From assembly GCF_003201775.1 (NCBI RefSeq), contig NZ_QJJZ01000011.1:124001-188000 (forward strand): a stretch of DNA of 64,000 bases. The letters are read 5' to 3'. The translations under genes and the position numbers were made by a program. The stretch is from Arenibacter sp. ARW7G5Y1 (GTDB taxonomy: Bacteria > Bacteroidota > Bacteroidia > Flavobacteriales > Flavobacteriaceae). Below the pieces are notes generated by a model. That model saw nothing but the letters and a program-made list of their open reading frames with translations. It ran no database searches and was not told where the DNA came from. This document shows, piece by piece, positions 1-8,827 of the stretch (its first letter is position 1; each line of letters opens with the position of its first letter).

Positions 1-456
1 GATAACGGCCAGAAGCTGGCTGCCGTCAGGATAAAGGACTACAAGCGGGCAATAGATATTTTATGTGAAGGCCATATTGCCAATTTCCATGAATTGTTTT
101 TTGCGTTGGAACCCGATTTACGCCATATCAAGAGAAATATCGAAGATAAGGCGCTGTATATGGCCGATCATTCGGTACAAAGGCTGTACAATCGTTTGAT
201 CGATCAAAACTATTACGAGGATATCGCCAAAAGTGGCTATTCGATAGAGATAGAAAAGGATTCAATTTTCGTGGATTACTCCGAATATCCATTTCCATTT
301 CGATTCGTTGGAAAACAAAGGATTTTAAAGAGTGGCAATGTGGAATATCGGAATATGATAACCAAAGGGTACTTGGTAGAGACCAACTCAACTCCAAATA
401 ATTTGAACGGACTTAAGATTATAAAGTTCGACGTTTTAAACAACCAAGATTTGTAA
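1..456 (+). CDS. traK: TraK, conjugative transfer protein (C-terminal part)
   Basis: The reading frame is open from the first base of the window, so the 5' end of the gene is missing and about 151 C-terminal residues are visible. The sequence (HIKRNIEDKALYMAD, SVQRLYNRLIDQNYYEDI, then a beta-rich tail with YPFPFRFVGKQ) matches the end of the Bacteroides-type conjugative transposon protein TraK, a VirB8-like inner-membrane component of the mating channel. The family identification comes from recall of the family pattern and from the gene order TraK-TraM-TraN-TraO that follows. The stop lies 10 bases before the TraM start, so the genes are surely co-transcribed. Confidence 0.85.
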   Translation, partial: DNGQKLAAVRIKDYKRAIDILCEGHIANFHELFFALEPDLRHIKRNIEDKALYMADHSVQRLYNRLIDQNYYEDIAKSGYSIEIEKDSIFVDYSEYPFPFRFVGKQRILKSGNVEYRNMITKGYLVETNSTPNNLNGLKIIKFDVLNNQDL

Positions 457-466
457 TTACCAACCT

Positions 467-1477
467 ATGAACCGCAGAATTGACCAATTCAATCTTTGGA
501 TAAAACGGCATAGACTGTTCGCTTTCTTTGCCCCTATTATAGTTCTTCTGGCAGTATTCTTTGTAATGACCAGTATCAGTTCTATGGGTAAGGACAAGCA
601 AAAAAGTAACATTGACGATGCGTACAACAATAATTTGCCAGACCATAACAAACAACTCGATGCTACGAAACCTAACGATATTTACAAAAAGTTACAGCAA
701 GATTCACTAGATCAATTGAGGTCAAAAGGACTCTTCAAGAGTATTTTAGAAACCAAGAATGAGAATGATTCGTTAGAACGTATTTTAGAGGAACTCAATA
801 ACTTTTCTTTGGATGAAATGGAAAACAGTAGCAATAGGAGTGTCAAGGACACTTCATATCCCGAATCCATTATTCCCGAGTACACTTCCAAAACCACGGA
901 TGCACAAAAAAAACTGGAATACAGAAATTTATTAATGCAAGCAAGGGATCAACGTCTTGCCCGTAGTCAGGATTATTCCGCTCCTTATACAGAACCATCC
1001 ACCGACTCCAAGACGAATGCAATAGCATTCGATGCAGCAATTTACCGTGACCAGTTTATTTTACCGGGTAACCGTGTTACCCTGATCTTAAAGGATGATA
1101 TCTATTACAAGGGTAGGCGATTCCCTAAGAATACATTTGTTTATGCAACTGCCAACGTTAAGGGATCAAGGGTTTTATTGGAGATAACCAATATTGACAA
1201 TTTAGCAATGGAATTGACCGCAATTGATCAGGAAGATGGCATGGTCGGATTGCACAATGAGCGAGCGGGTCAATTGTTGCAGGAATTCACAGCCGATATT
1301 CAACAACAAAGTGTAAACGAATTATCGGAGGCTGTCGGCGAAACAGTAGAAATTCCATTGGCACAAAACCTGGTACGCACCTTTGGCAATTTTTTCCAAA
1401 AGAAAAAATACAAACAGAAAGACAAGATACTTTTGGTAAATGGAGACCGTGTAATTCTAAAACCAAAAAAAATATAG
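467..1477 (+). CDS. traM: TraM, conjugative transposon protein
   Basis: This 336-residue protein belongs to the Bacteroides conjugative transposon TraM family, a VirB10-like component that spans the periplasm. One membrane segment lies at about residues 18-37 after a short cytoplasmic N terminus. A polar, Ser/Asp-rich linker follows (about 40-180). The conserved C-terminal domain (about 185-330) contains ILPGNRVTLILKDD, YKGRRFPKNTFVYA and LLVNGDRVIL, typical of the family. TraL, the small gene that commonly sits between TraK and TraM in CTnDOT-like elements, is absent, because only 10 bases separate the two genes. The next gene starts 2 bases after the stop. Confidence 0.88.
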   Translation: MNRRIDQFNLWIKRHRLFAFFAPIIVLLAVFFVMTSISSMGKDKQKSNIDDAYNNNLPDHNKQLDATKPNDIYKKLQQDSLDQLRSKGLFKSILETKNENDSLERILEELNNFSLDEMENSSNRSVKDTSYPESIIPEYTSKTTDAQKKLEYRNLLMQARDQRLARSQDYSAPYTEPSTDSKTNAIAFDAAIYRDQFILPGNRVTLILKDDIYYKGRRFPKNTFVYATANVKGSRVLLEITNIDNLAMELTAIDQEDGMVGLHNERAGQLLQEFTADIQQQSVNELSEAVGETVEIPLAQNLVRTFGNFFQKKKYKQKDKILLVNGDRVILKPKKI

Positions 1478-1479
1478 AG

Positions 1480-2454
1480 ATGATGAATGCACTATTGCTC
1501 ATATCGGTCCTATTTTCAGGGTATACGTTGGTTGGCCAAGCCTCTAGCGATACCTTGCAAATATCCAAGGACTTCAAGACCATTCTTATTTTTCCTGAAA
1601 ACATTTCGGAAAGTAGTATCGGCAACGATTTCGGTTTTATTGTGGACTTACCAAAACCGGAAGGCGGCAAATTTAGTGGCCGAATAATAAAACTCTATTA
1701 CGATGAACTCGCCATCGAAAAAGAAAATGTAACCAACTATTTGGTCATTACTGATACTGGAAACGTTTACGATTTTGTATTGGAATTAGTTGCGGTTCCG
1801 GAAAAAACGACATGGTACATCACTCAAGAAATGGCCGTTGCCAACATTGAGGGAAAACCAATTGAAAAAAGGAACGAAAATCAGCTGCAGATAGCAACAC
1901 CTGAGAAGCTTAACAATGAAATGGAGAAAATGGACACTATTTCTCATATTAAAAACTCCGACAAAATAGTTGCTGGTAATTCTAAAGATAGTGCTTCCAA
2001 AGAATTGTACCTATCCGACCCCTTGGAATATTATCGCCTTCGATGTTATTATATGCAATTCGACAAGCCTAAAATCAGTCGGTATTTTTCTAGATTGGAC
2101 AATGTTTTCCTATGGCTAAAAGGTGTCTACTATAACGAGGACGAGCTTTATTTTCAATATAGGATAGAAAACAAGGAAGGCCTTGATATGGATATCAATT
2201 TTATAAAGCATCAAATTGCAACCAACTATAAAAATAGCAGTAGTAACCAAAAAATGGAGCTCAAACCGGTTTTTGTCTACAAACAACCTAAAACCATAGC
2301 AGGAAAAAGCGAGAACCATTTTGTTGTGGTATTTAAAAAGTTTGCCTTGGATGAGAAAAAAGAGGTTCTGGTGGAATTGGACGAAGAGTCCGGCAACCGC
2401 AATCTTTCATTGCGCATTGGCCATGAAATTATCAATAATCCCATAAACTTTTAA
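1480..2454 (+). CDS. traN: TraN, conjugative transposon protein (DUF4138 type)
   Basis: This 324-residue exported protein has a signal peptide (about residues 1-20). The N-terminal beta domain (TILIFPENISESSIGN, then KLYYDELAIEKENVTNYLVI) resembles TraN/DUF4138 of Bacteroides conjugative transposons, the VirB9-like partner of TraM. A charged linker (about 125-180) leads to a second beta-rich domain, which includes DNVFLWLKGVYYNEDELYFQ and ends in a region typical of the family. Two ATG codons, at 1480 and 1483, could start the gene. It sits 2 bases after traM and ends 2 bases before traO, so the operon is tight. Confidence 0.87.
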   Translation: MMNALLLISVLFSGYTLVGQASSDTLQISKDFKTILIFPENISESSIGNDFGFIVDLPKPEGGKFSGRIIKLYYDELAIEKENVTNYLVITDTGNVYDFVLELVAVPEKTTWYITQEMAVANIEGKPIEKRNENQLQIATPEKLNNEMEKMDTISHIKNSDKIVAGNSKDSASKELYLSDPLEYYRLRCYYMQFDKPKISRYFSRLDNVFLWLKGVYYNEDELYFQYRIENKEGLDMDINFIKHQIATNYKNSSSNQKMELKPVFVYKQPKTIAGKSENHFVVVFKKFALDEKKEVLVELDEESGNRNLSLRIGHEIINNPINF

Positions 2455-2456
2455 AA

Positions 2457-2996
2457 ATGAGGAACTCTATAGCAGTTTTGACACTTTTCATTACGACAAT
2501 GGCATACACGCAAAGTGGCAATTATGCCTCATCGGTCGGAATAAGCGGGGGTTACGCGGAGGATGGTTATGGTATAATGGCCACGTTCAATTACCACGTA
2601 AACAGAGAGCGTTATGTGCAATTGAGCATATTTGCCGCCATTGCAGAGGATAAAGGTTCGTTTGATATTCCTTATAACATTTTCACTGTACAGCCCGGAT
2701 ACTTCATCAAGATTTGGGAACAGAAAAATTTTAAACGGTATGCCCTCAATTTTGGCGGTGGGGCAATTATCGGATACGAGGTCATTAACAATGGCAGCAA
2801 CTTGCTTGAGAACGGAGCGATCATAGATGCTAAAAGTCAATTTATATATGGAGCCTATTTGGGACTGGAAGGGGAAATAACCCTCAGCAATGATTTCTCC
2901 TTTCTACTAAAGGCCAACGAATACTATCACGTCAATAGCGATATAGGAAATTTTTATCCTTTTGTCGGAATCGGTCTTCGCTATTTTCTGTTCTAA
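2457..2996 (+). CDS. traO: TraO, conjugal transfer outer-membrane protein
   Basis: This 179-residue protein has a signal peptide ending near AYTQSG and a pattern of alternating aromatic/Gly beta strands (YASSVGISGGYAEDGYGIMA, FYPFVGIGLRYFLF). The C-terminal aromatic residue is typical of an outer-membrane beta barrel. Length, position after TraN and these motifs fit TraO of Bacteroides-type conjugative transposons. It probably forms or anchors the outer-membrane end of the mating channel. It starts 2 bases after traN and is followed 11 bases later by the TraQ-like gene. Confidence 0.82.
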   Translation: MRNSIAVLTLFITTMAYTQSGNYASSVGISGGYAEDGYGIMATFNYHVNRERYVQLSIFAAIAEDKGSFDIPYNIFTVQPGYFIKIWEQKNFKRYALNFGGGAIIGYEVINNGSNLLENGAIIDAKSQFIYGAYLGLEGEITLSNDFSFLLKANEYYHVNSDIGNFYPFVGIGLRYFLF

Positions 2997-3007
2997 ACAC
3001 TTTGAAG

Positions 3008-6000
3008 ATGAAAAACTACAAAAAAGTTACTAAAGTAGTACTGGGGCTTGTCGCCTTAATATCAGTGCTTATCATTGCTTGTAGCAAGGATTTTGAGGAT
3101 ATTATTTTGGATGATTTTGATTTCAATTTCTCCATTGAACAGCCGGAAACCAGTTTCGTTTTTGAAAGTGCCAAAACTTTATTTTCAATTATTCCTGAAA
3201 AAGAAATAAGTACTGTTCATTATTATGCGCGATATACGACTTTGAAGGGCAAAGGATACTTCATGAACATGTTAGGCGATACTATCCTTGAGAATGATAC
3301 GCTGAACATTATCGACAAGCAGTGGTCATATAATTATGTCGCCATCGATACAGGCATGCATAAAATTAACTTCATTGCTTGGGATTCAAATGCCAGGGAG
3401 AAAAAATTGGAACTATTGCACTATGCCAAATACGCCAGTTTTAGCTTTTTGCTAAACAAAGGGGTCAACGATTTTATCATCAATTCCAAGAATCCTGTGA
3501 ACGTAACACTACTTAGGGATAAGGAAACCGAAAACCCCGATAATAAAGGGGAATTTGAAATAACGTATCAGATTGAAAATGGAACCGGGAAACTCTATTT
3601 GAAAGAAGAAGCTTTTGACGCTGGAAAACCATTTAACTTACCAAAAGGAATTTCAGAGATGGGATACCTTCCGGATACCTTGGGCGAACATAGATTAATC
3701 GTTACGGCCAAAGCTCCTGATGGTGCTACCTTGACCGAGGTTCTTCTTCTTACTGTACTTAACCTCGGCTTTACAATTAATGCCACTGCTGCATCGACCC
3801 AAGTGGAATTAAATACTAATTTGGCCGTCGCCATAGATCTGAGGACCCAAGACGAAGAATCTGACGTAGCATATGAAATTACCCATTCCTTTTCATCTAC
3901 TAGCGAAGGTGCAGGTACCGTGCGCGACCAGAACGGTGGCGTAATGGATCCAGGTAAATTTAGGCCTATAATTCCCAATTCCTACAATTTCACTTTTACG
4001 AGTACTGAACTGGGAAAACGGACAATATTCTTTGATGTGAGGGATTCAAACGGACAGATAAAACAGGACAGCGTTGAAATCGAGGTGGCGAACATCCCAT
4101 TTACTTTTTCCGGTAATTCGGAAAGCAATTCAGTTTTTTTAAATGAGCGTACTCAACTCAATTTTAATATTAAATCCAATGGCAACACAGAGAATATAGA
4201 TTACAATATTTCCTATGAAATTGTGGAGGGCAACGGAAGGCTGACCGGGATAAATGGCAACACCCTACAGAACTCAACAGGCTATCCAGTGGAACTTGGT
4301 AACTTTTCACTTTTTTATTATCCAGAAAGTTTAGGTTCGCACCAAATTTCATTTATTGTAACCGACAATTACGGTCAGGAAGTGGGGCCGGTCAATATTG
4401 ACCTTGAAACCAAACAGAACGATTTTACATTGAGTATGACCCCGTCAAAGACTTCCGAGTTTGCAAATTTACCAGTAGATATAATTATTGACATCAATGA
4501 AATACCTGAAGGAACCAATGATACTTATGAAGCCTTTTATTCATCCGGCAGGAATAGTTCACTTCGAGTAAACGGAATAGAATACGGACCAGGCGAAAAA
4601 TTTCAACTTGTACCAAATAACAATAATGTAGTCTATACTGGTACCCAAGCTGGTCAGCATGATATTGTTCTGAGTGTAGAGTCAAGTGCAAATGTGACGC
4701 ATACTGCGAATACTATGGTGAACTACAACCAAGTGGATTTTCTGTTCACAGGTGGAAGTCAAAAAACAGATATTTCAGTCGGGGAGATCACCTCGCTTAA
4801 CTTCAACATTTCGGAAAGTATTGGTTATTCAGAATATAATATCAGATATAGCTTAAACGGAAATGCCCTCATCAAGAATGAAAATGGCATAGAAGTGAGT
4901 GCAGGGAATATTTATGATGTTCCCAAAGGAAATTTCAACTGGAGCCTGGAAGGCACAGACGAGAGCAGTATCAATTTGACTTTTTATGTTCAAAACAATA
5001 CCGGTCTTGAAAAAACGGTTACTATATCCATGGACGTAACGCCAAAGAATTATAATTTTAATGCAAACACGACACAATCTCAGGTATATACAGGAGAGAT
5101 TGTTGATATTAATTTCAATATCACAGAATTGGGCATTGGAGGTGATAGCTACGTGATGTATTTTTCATCGGGAAGTAGTAACGGCAGCTTTGAATATCAA
5201 GGCAATACTTATGCGGCAGGAGAAAGTTTTGACGTTCCAGTTGGCTCTTTCCAGGGAAGGTATACTGGTATATCTGAATCCAACCATAATATTGAGTTTA
5301 CGGTCAGATCATCTTCAGAGGTTGAAAAAACAGCAGATGTAAATATCAATTTTGAAAAATATGAAGAATTTTTTGATCTTACCATCGGACAATCAACACT
5401 AGACAAATATCAAAATCAACCCTTTCTATTAAATGTGGTCACAAATTCTACCGCCGGACACGATACATCTGTCATGTACCAAATGACATTTGAATTTGCC
5501 GATATGAATGGGGGTTATATAAATCATCAGGGAAAGATATATAGGGAAGGTGAGGTTATTCCCTTGGAGTATGGTTCAGTTGCCATGCAATTTTATCCAC
5601 AAATTGACGACAGTTTTACTATTAATTTTCGTGTCGAAAATTCAACCGGGATATCACAGACTGCCAGTGAATCGATTTTAATGCTTAAAAAGCCCACAGC
5701 AGCCGTCAAAGGAGAGAAGCATAATATACGATGTGGTGGTCTTAATGGCTGTGACTACGTGGTTCGGATATATACCTGTTTTGCTGCAAATTGTTCAGAA
5801 GCTTATAATGGTGCCACCTTACAACAGGTGGAGGTTCGAATCTTCAATAGAAATACTAGTAGATGGGATACAATGCTATTCAATTACAATGACGCACGAG
5901 GATCAGGTGTTGAACGCTATTTTGAATTAGAGGAAGAACCAAGGGAGAATAGACTTCGATATCAAGACCAGCCTTATGAAGTTAGGGTTTTTGATTCTAA

Positions 6001-6046
6001 CGGGCAATGGAGTGAAAAAGCTACTGGAAATATCATTCGTGTATAA
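3008..6046 (+). CDS. Giant TraQ-like lipoprotein with about eight tandem domains
   Basis: This 1012-residue lipoprotein has a lipobox ending at Cys25 (LIIAC). The ATG at 3008 is preferred to the in-frame TTG at 3002. The mature part is about eight consecutive beta-rich units of about 105 residues. Each has the same layout: an F-x-F start, a Y-x-x-x-Y-x-x-x-x-G strand pair, a small-residue turn, then a final strand ending before the next F. Each unit resembles the single domain of TraQ (DUF3872) of CTnDOT-like elements, which is about 160 residues in total. A different C-terminal domain (about 895-1012) carries four cysteines (C-G-G-L-N-G-C and C-F-A-A-N-C). The last place in the tra operon is the usual TraQ position. 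The expansion of the domain is inference from reading the repeats. Function is probably surface or mating-pair contact. Confidence 0.7.
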   Translation: MKNYKKVTKVVLGLVALISVLIIACSKDFEDIILDDFDFNFSIEQPETSFVFESAKTLFSIIPEKEISTVHYYARYTTLKGKGYFMNMLGDTILENDTLNIIDKQWSYNYVAIDTGMHKINFIAWDSNAREKKLELLHYAKYASFSFLLNKGVNDFIINSKNPVNVTLLRDKETENPDNKGEFEITYQIENGTGKLYLKEEAFDAGKPFNLPKGISEMGYLPDTLGEHRLIVTAKAPDGATLTEVLLLTVLNLGFTINATAASTQVELNTNLAVAIDLRTQDEESDVAYEITHSFSSTSEGAGTVRDQNGGVMDPGKFRPIIPNSYNFTFTSTELGKRTIFFDVRDSNGQIKQDSVEIEVANIPFTFSGNSESNSVFLNERTQLNFNIKSNGNTENIDYNISYEIVEGNGRLTGINGNTLQNSTGYPVELGNFSLFYYPESLGSHQISFIVTDNYGQEVGPVNIDLETKQNDFTLSMTPSKTSEFANLPVDIIIDINEIPEGTNDTYEAFYSSGRNSSLRVNGIEYGPGEKFQLVPNNNNVVYTGTQAGQHDIVLSVESSANVTHTANTMVNYNQVDFLFTGGSQKTDISVGEITSLNFNISESIGYSEYNIRYSLNGNALIKNENGIEVSAGNIYDVPKGNFNWSLEGTDESSINLTFYVQNNTGLEKTVTISMDVTPKNYNFNANTTQSQVYTGEIVDINFNITELGIGGDSYVMYFSSGSSNGSFEYQGNTYAAGESFDVPVGSFQGRYTGISESNHNIEFTVRSSSEVEKTADVNINFEKYEEFFDLTIGQSTLDKYQNQPFLLNVVTNSTAGHDTSVMYQMTFEFADMNGGYINHQGKIYREGEVIPLEYGSVAMQFYPQIDDSFTINFRVENSTGISQTASESILMLKKPTAAVKGEKHNIRCGGLNGCDYVVRIYTCFAANCSEAYNGATLQQVEVRIFNRNTSRWDTMLFNYNDARGSGVERYFELEEEPRENRLRYQDQPYEVRVFDSNGQWSEKATGNIIRV

Positions 6047-6058
6047 ATTTTCTTATAA

Positions 6059-6544
6059 CTAGCTTTTCTTAAATGTGATTGTTACAATAACATTCTGACC
6101 ACCTAAATTATCATTTGTTTCAATTTGCAGCTTACTTCTGTTAAGCTCGAGAATCCGCATCTCATTTCTCATATCAAATTGAATAATCGAATTATTTATT
6201 AATTGGTAGCTATCCTCTTCAATTGTTGAATAAGGGTCTTGATCATCACATGACAAGCCATTTTCGTTGATAGCGTATGCCCCTTTCTCCCCTACGCCCA
6301 TTTTTGTAAAAAATGTAAGGTTATCCTTTAAACATTGCCTAATTTCTTGAGTATTGAACAAGTCGATATTTACCGTTCCATCCCCATTGATATCCACTGC
6401 TTTGTCAGTCATAATAGATTGATATTCCCATTGGCCAAGAAGCGCTTGAGCCCTGTCCGATTCTGAAACATTGTCATTATCATTACTACATGCAAAAAAT
6501 AGCAAAATGGAAAAAATGAGAAAAACATTAGTAATAATTTTCAT
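6059..6544 (-). CDS. Lipocalin-like small lipoprotein
   Basis: This 161-residue lipoprotein has a signal peptide with lipobox ending FFAC (Cys at about 19). The mature sequence starts with a polar Asp/Asn linker, then ALLGQWEYQS, a pattern seen in lipocalin-like/DUF5004-type Bacteroidota lipoproteins, followed by beta strands with DINGDGTVNIDLF. It converges with the TraQ-like gene with only 12 bases between the stops. No specific ligand can be named. The family assignment is tentative, but the gene itself looks genuine from its signal peptide and length. Confidence 0.7.
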   Translation of the reverse strand: MKIITNVFLIFSILLFFACSNDNDNVSESDRAQALLGQWEYQSIMTDKAVDINGDGTVNIDLFNTQEIRQCLKDNLTFFTKMGVGEKGAYAINENGLSCDDQDPYSTIEEDSYQLINNSIIQFDMRNEMRILELNRSKLQIETNDNLGGQNVIVTITFKKS

Positions 6545-6879
6545 CTGTTTATTTTTTTTGTTTTTAAAAGGTCAGATGTAATTCGCCAATAATCATTTAC
6601 TCACGAGTTTTTATTTTAAATTTTGGAGTTCGTGAATCTTCGATTTCGGTTGATATCAAGAATTGTCATGGCTCATTTCATAAGAACATGTTTTAGACCT
6701 TTGCATAAAGATAAATATTATGAGCGTAGGTATGGCAATCATTAAAACTCTAATTATATCTTCATTTAATTAAACTTCCATAAATTTACAAAAACCCTTT
6801 AGTGTAACACCTGTTGCCATGTGTGGCTTCATAGCTCTGGCTTTAGGGTTTTGTTTCTTTAAATTCTTAAGTAGAGGGT
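6545..6879. other. Spacer without recognisable gene
   Basis: This AT-rich stretch lies upstream of the lipocalin-like gene and at the 3' side of the small HTH-like gene. I see no convincing coding frame and no strong hairpin. It presumably holds the promoter of the leftward lipoprotein gene. Confidence 0.5.
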
Positions 6880-7074
6880 TTAATCCCGATGAAACCCATA
6901 CTTTACCAACTCTTTCAATAAAGATTCATAATGCTTTTCAGGAAAGTTCCTTCGTTCATTCAGGAAATGCCGTAGGGTATCCCTGGGCATTTCACAGTTG
7001 TCCTCCAACTTCCTAATAGAGAGAGCTTCCCGTTCCAATAACCAATTTCTTAGGGGTACAAACTTATAATCCAT
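6880..7074 (-). CDS. Small HTH-like DNA-binding protein
   Basis: This 64-residue protein starts MDYKFVPLRNW. A longer frame reaching back to 7173 would overlap the RadC-like gene, and its extra N terminus is Cys-rich and not protein-like, so I start at the internal ATG at 7074. The sequence SIRKLEDNCEMPRDTLRHFL looks like a helix-turn-helix, with a recognition helix PRDTLRHFL, followed by RRNFPEKHYESLLKEL. It lies 82 bases downstream of the RadC-like gene in the same direction. A regulatory role is inferred from the HTH pattern only. Confidence 0.6.
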   Translation of the reverse strand: MDYKFVPLRNWLLEREALSIRKLEDNCEMPRDTLRHFLNERRNFPEKHYESLLKELVKYGFHRD

Positions 7075-7156
7075 ACTGGTATAAATTTTTGAATTTATTA
7101 CAAATGTACTCAAAAGCGTACAATTACAGCAATATTGTAACAGCAAAACAAAGGGC

Positions 7157-7618
7157 CTAAAAAAGCCCTTCATCTGCGAAGGAGTAATATCCCTCCCTAG
7201 TAACTATTATGCTGTCAAGGGTTGATATGTCCACCAACTTTGAAGCTTCCCTCAACTTGCTGGAGATTTGCTTGTCGGCTTCCGAGGGATTTAGATTCCC
7301 TGATGGATGGTTGTGAACCAAGATCAGGGAGCTTGTCTTGATCAGGATTGCCTGTCGCAGCACATCCTTTGTCGAAATGAGACAACCGTTATCGGTGCCA
7401 GATGTTAGATGGTGTATGTTCACCACCTGATTTTTACGGTTCAAATGTATGACCTTCACTTCTTCGTGATCGTCCATTACATCGTCAAAATAGGGATAAA
7501 TGAACTCTCTCACGGAACTCGAAGAGGTTATTTGAAAAGTGGGTAGTTCTGTTCTCCTGTAAATGGCCGTTAACTCTCCAACGAAATCTTTAAAGGTTGC
7601 GATTCGAATGTCTTTCAT
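7157..7618 (-). CDS. RadC-like JAB/MPN domain protein
   Basis: This 153-residue protein of the RadC/UPF0758 family consists almost entirely of the JAB domain. The JAMM metal motif is complete: H102-N-H104, then S112 and D115 (HxH-x7-S-x2-D) within VHNHPSGNLNP. The upstream strands (VKVIHLNRKNQVV, then ISTKDVLRQAI) are typical. The N-terminal HhH part of long RadC proteins is missing, as is common for RadC genes carried by Bacteroidota mobile elements. The biochemical role of these proteins is unsettled. The leftward direction and position make it part of the ICE cargo. Confidence 0.88.
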   Translation of the reverse strand: MKDIRIATFKDFVGELTAIYRRTELPTFQITSSSSVREFIYPYFDDVMDDHEEVKVIHLNRKNQVVNIHHLTSGTDNGCLISTKDVLRQAILIKTSSLILVHNHPSGNLNPSEADKQISSKLREASKLVDISTLDSIIVTREGYYSFADEGLF

Positions 7619-7680
7619 AATAGTATGTTTTTAAGATTATGCGGCGAAAAAAATCAACAGGAGCGTAGCGGTGGGGATAG

Positions 7681-7760
7681 GTCCATGTGGAGATTTTAAA
7701 AAATTGTGGTGGGCTCCCCTGACAGGAGGGATACCCCATTTTTTCAAATACTACATGGAC
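7681..7760. other. 80-base imperfect inverted repeat (candidate structured RNA or oriT-like site)
   Basis: The two ends are perfect inverted copies (GTCCATGT at 7681-7688 and ACATGGAC at 7753-7760). Pairing continues inward through a TTTAAAAAAT / ATTTTTTCAAA stem, a GTGG / CCCC stem and a CTCC / GGAGG tip. The whole segment can fold as one long hairpin. It lies in the 700-base gap between the RadC-like gene and the alpha-CTD-like gene. It lacks a T-run like that of an ordinary terminator. Function is unknown. Confidence 0.55.
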
Positions 7761-7973
7761 AGGGCAAATGCGGCTTGATTAAATTGCGGCATAAGTATGA
7801 AAAATGAATTTTTAAGCTGGAACCTGCCATATTAAACAAGAAATAACCGAATCGTTTTGAGAGGGTTCGATACCCTTGCAAAATGCAATAGAACAGTTAT
7901 TGGGAGAAATTCCTAAATTTATATATAGTTTCTACAAAAGAAGATTTATATTTACATTTGTACGGAACAAAAA

Positions 7974-7997
7974 AAGCCCCGTCATAAAACAGGGCTT
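7974..7997 (-). terminator. Rho-independent terminator, leftward
   Basis: AAGCCC pairs with GGGCTT around a 12-base loop. Read leftward, the stem is followed by an uninterrupted T-run (the A-run at 7969-7975 on the + strand). Confidence 0.65.
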
Positions 7998-8103
7998 CTA
8001 AAGTTTAACTACTTATCTCAATTCTCGTAGAATCATATAGAAAAGTAGTAAATACAGAAATGCAAATTCCATATCTCAACTGTTTTGTGGAGCATTAATA
8101 ATC

Positions 8104-8132
8104 AAAAGATCGGACCTCAATTCCGATCTTTT
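8104..8132. terminator. Bidirectional terminator hairpin
   Basis: AAAAGATCGG and CCGATCTTTT form a perfect 10-base stem around a 9-base loop, with A/T runs as part of the stem in both directions. It lies downstream of the leftward cargo genes. Confidence 0.7.
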
Positions 8133-8325
8133 GTGTTTCAAGCCAGATAGCTCTGTTACTAGCTACAGCTAAGATACAATGTTTGAAAGTATCACAAATA
8201 GTATATTTAAGTCGAAAATATACATAAAATATTGTAAATCAATATTTTACATTTATTTAGGCGTTAATAACTTCTAATAACTCCCAATAATTAGCCCATT
8301 AAATGGCTAATTCGGGTTCTTTTTA

Positions 8326-8673
8326 CTACGGCTTCATTTGGAGATTGGCGAACAGACATAGTTCCTTTATCTCGTCGACAGTTCTTCTTCCTGCATTCTT
8401 GGTGCCCAAAAGTTTCTTCATCGAGAGCTTGGCCAAGTCCTGGGTCGTTCCTTCCCATATATCGATATGGTCCATTGCTTTCAATACGTTCAATGCCCGG
8501 GTGGACAACGGCAATTGGCAAATCTTGGTGTTCTTGTCAACGTTAACAAATTTGGATATCAAGTTGACCTCCTCTTCCATTTCCTTATAAAGGAGAGGAA
8601 CTTGTTTCTTGAATCTTCTTATGGTGGATAGGGCTTCCAAAAATTCATAGTAAGTGATTATTTCCTTTTTCAT
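8326..8673 (-). CDS. Free-standing RNA polymerase alpha-CTD-like protein
   Basis: This 115-residue protein has a helical, charged N-terminal half (about 1-45, possible coiled coil). Its C-terminal half (about 52-108) reads like the C-terminal domain of the RNA polymerase alpha subunit: LPLSTRALNVLKA corresponds to the LSVRALNCLK-type helix, and TKNAGRRTVDEI corresponds to the NFGKKSLTEI-type helix-hairpin-helix. In alpha this domain binds UP-element DNA and activators. No alpha NTD is present. A role in promoter recognition within the ICE is inference; a generic HhH DNA-binding protein is the alternative. Confidence 0.65.
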   Translation of the reverse strand: MKKEIITYYEFLEALSTIRRFKKQVPLLYKEMEEEVNLISKFVNVDKNTKICQLPLSTRALNVLKAMDHIDIWEGTTQDLAKLSMKKLLGTKNAGRRTVDEIKELCLFANLQMKP

Positions 8674-8827
8674 TACATGGTTTTGGATGGCATCACGATT
8701 GTTCTAGCTTTCAATCCTAGTGTTTTTTATTACCTTCAACCGGCCACCTTGGTTTATTGACTGGTATGCTTATGGATGAATGCTCCCAAATAATCCTGAA
8801 TCGATTTAAAGTCACAACCCTAGTTGA

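Larger units (their letters stand above)
7619..8325. other. 700-base gene-poor spacer with hairpins
   Basis: I see no convincing protein frame here. It contains the 80-base inverted repeat (7681-7760), two terminator hairpins (7974-7997 and 8104-8132) and a short palindrome with 8-base arms (AATTAGCC / GGCTAATT, about 8289-8312) just beyond the stop of the alpha-CTD-like gene. The concentration of structure suggests transcript ends or a small RNA. Confidence 0.5.

Noticed and set aside
128..397. Leftward frame inside TraK
   Set aside because: It lies opposite the coding frame of TraK and gives no recognisable protein; it is an antisense shadow.
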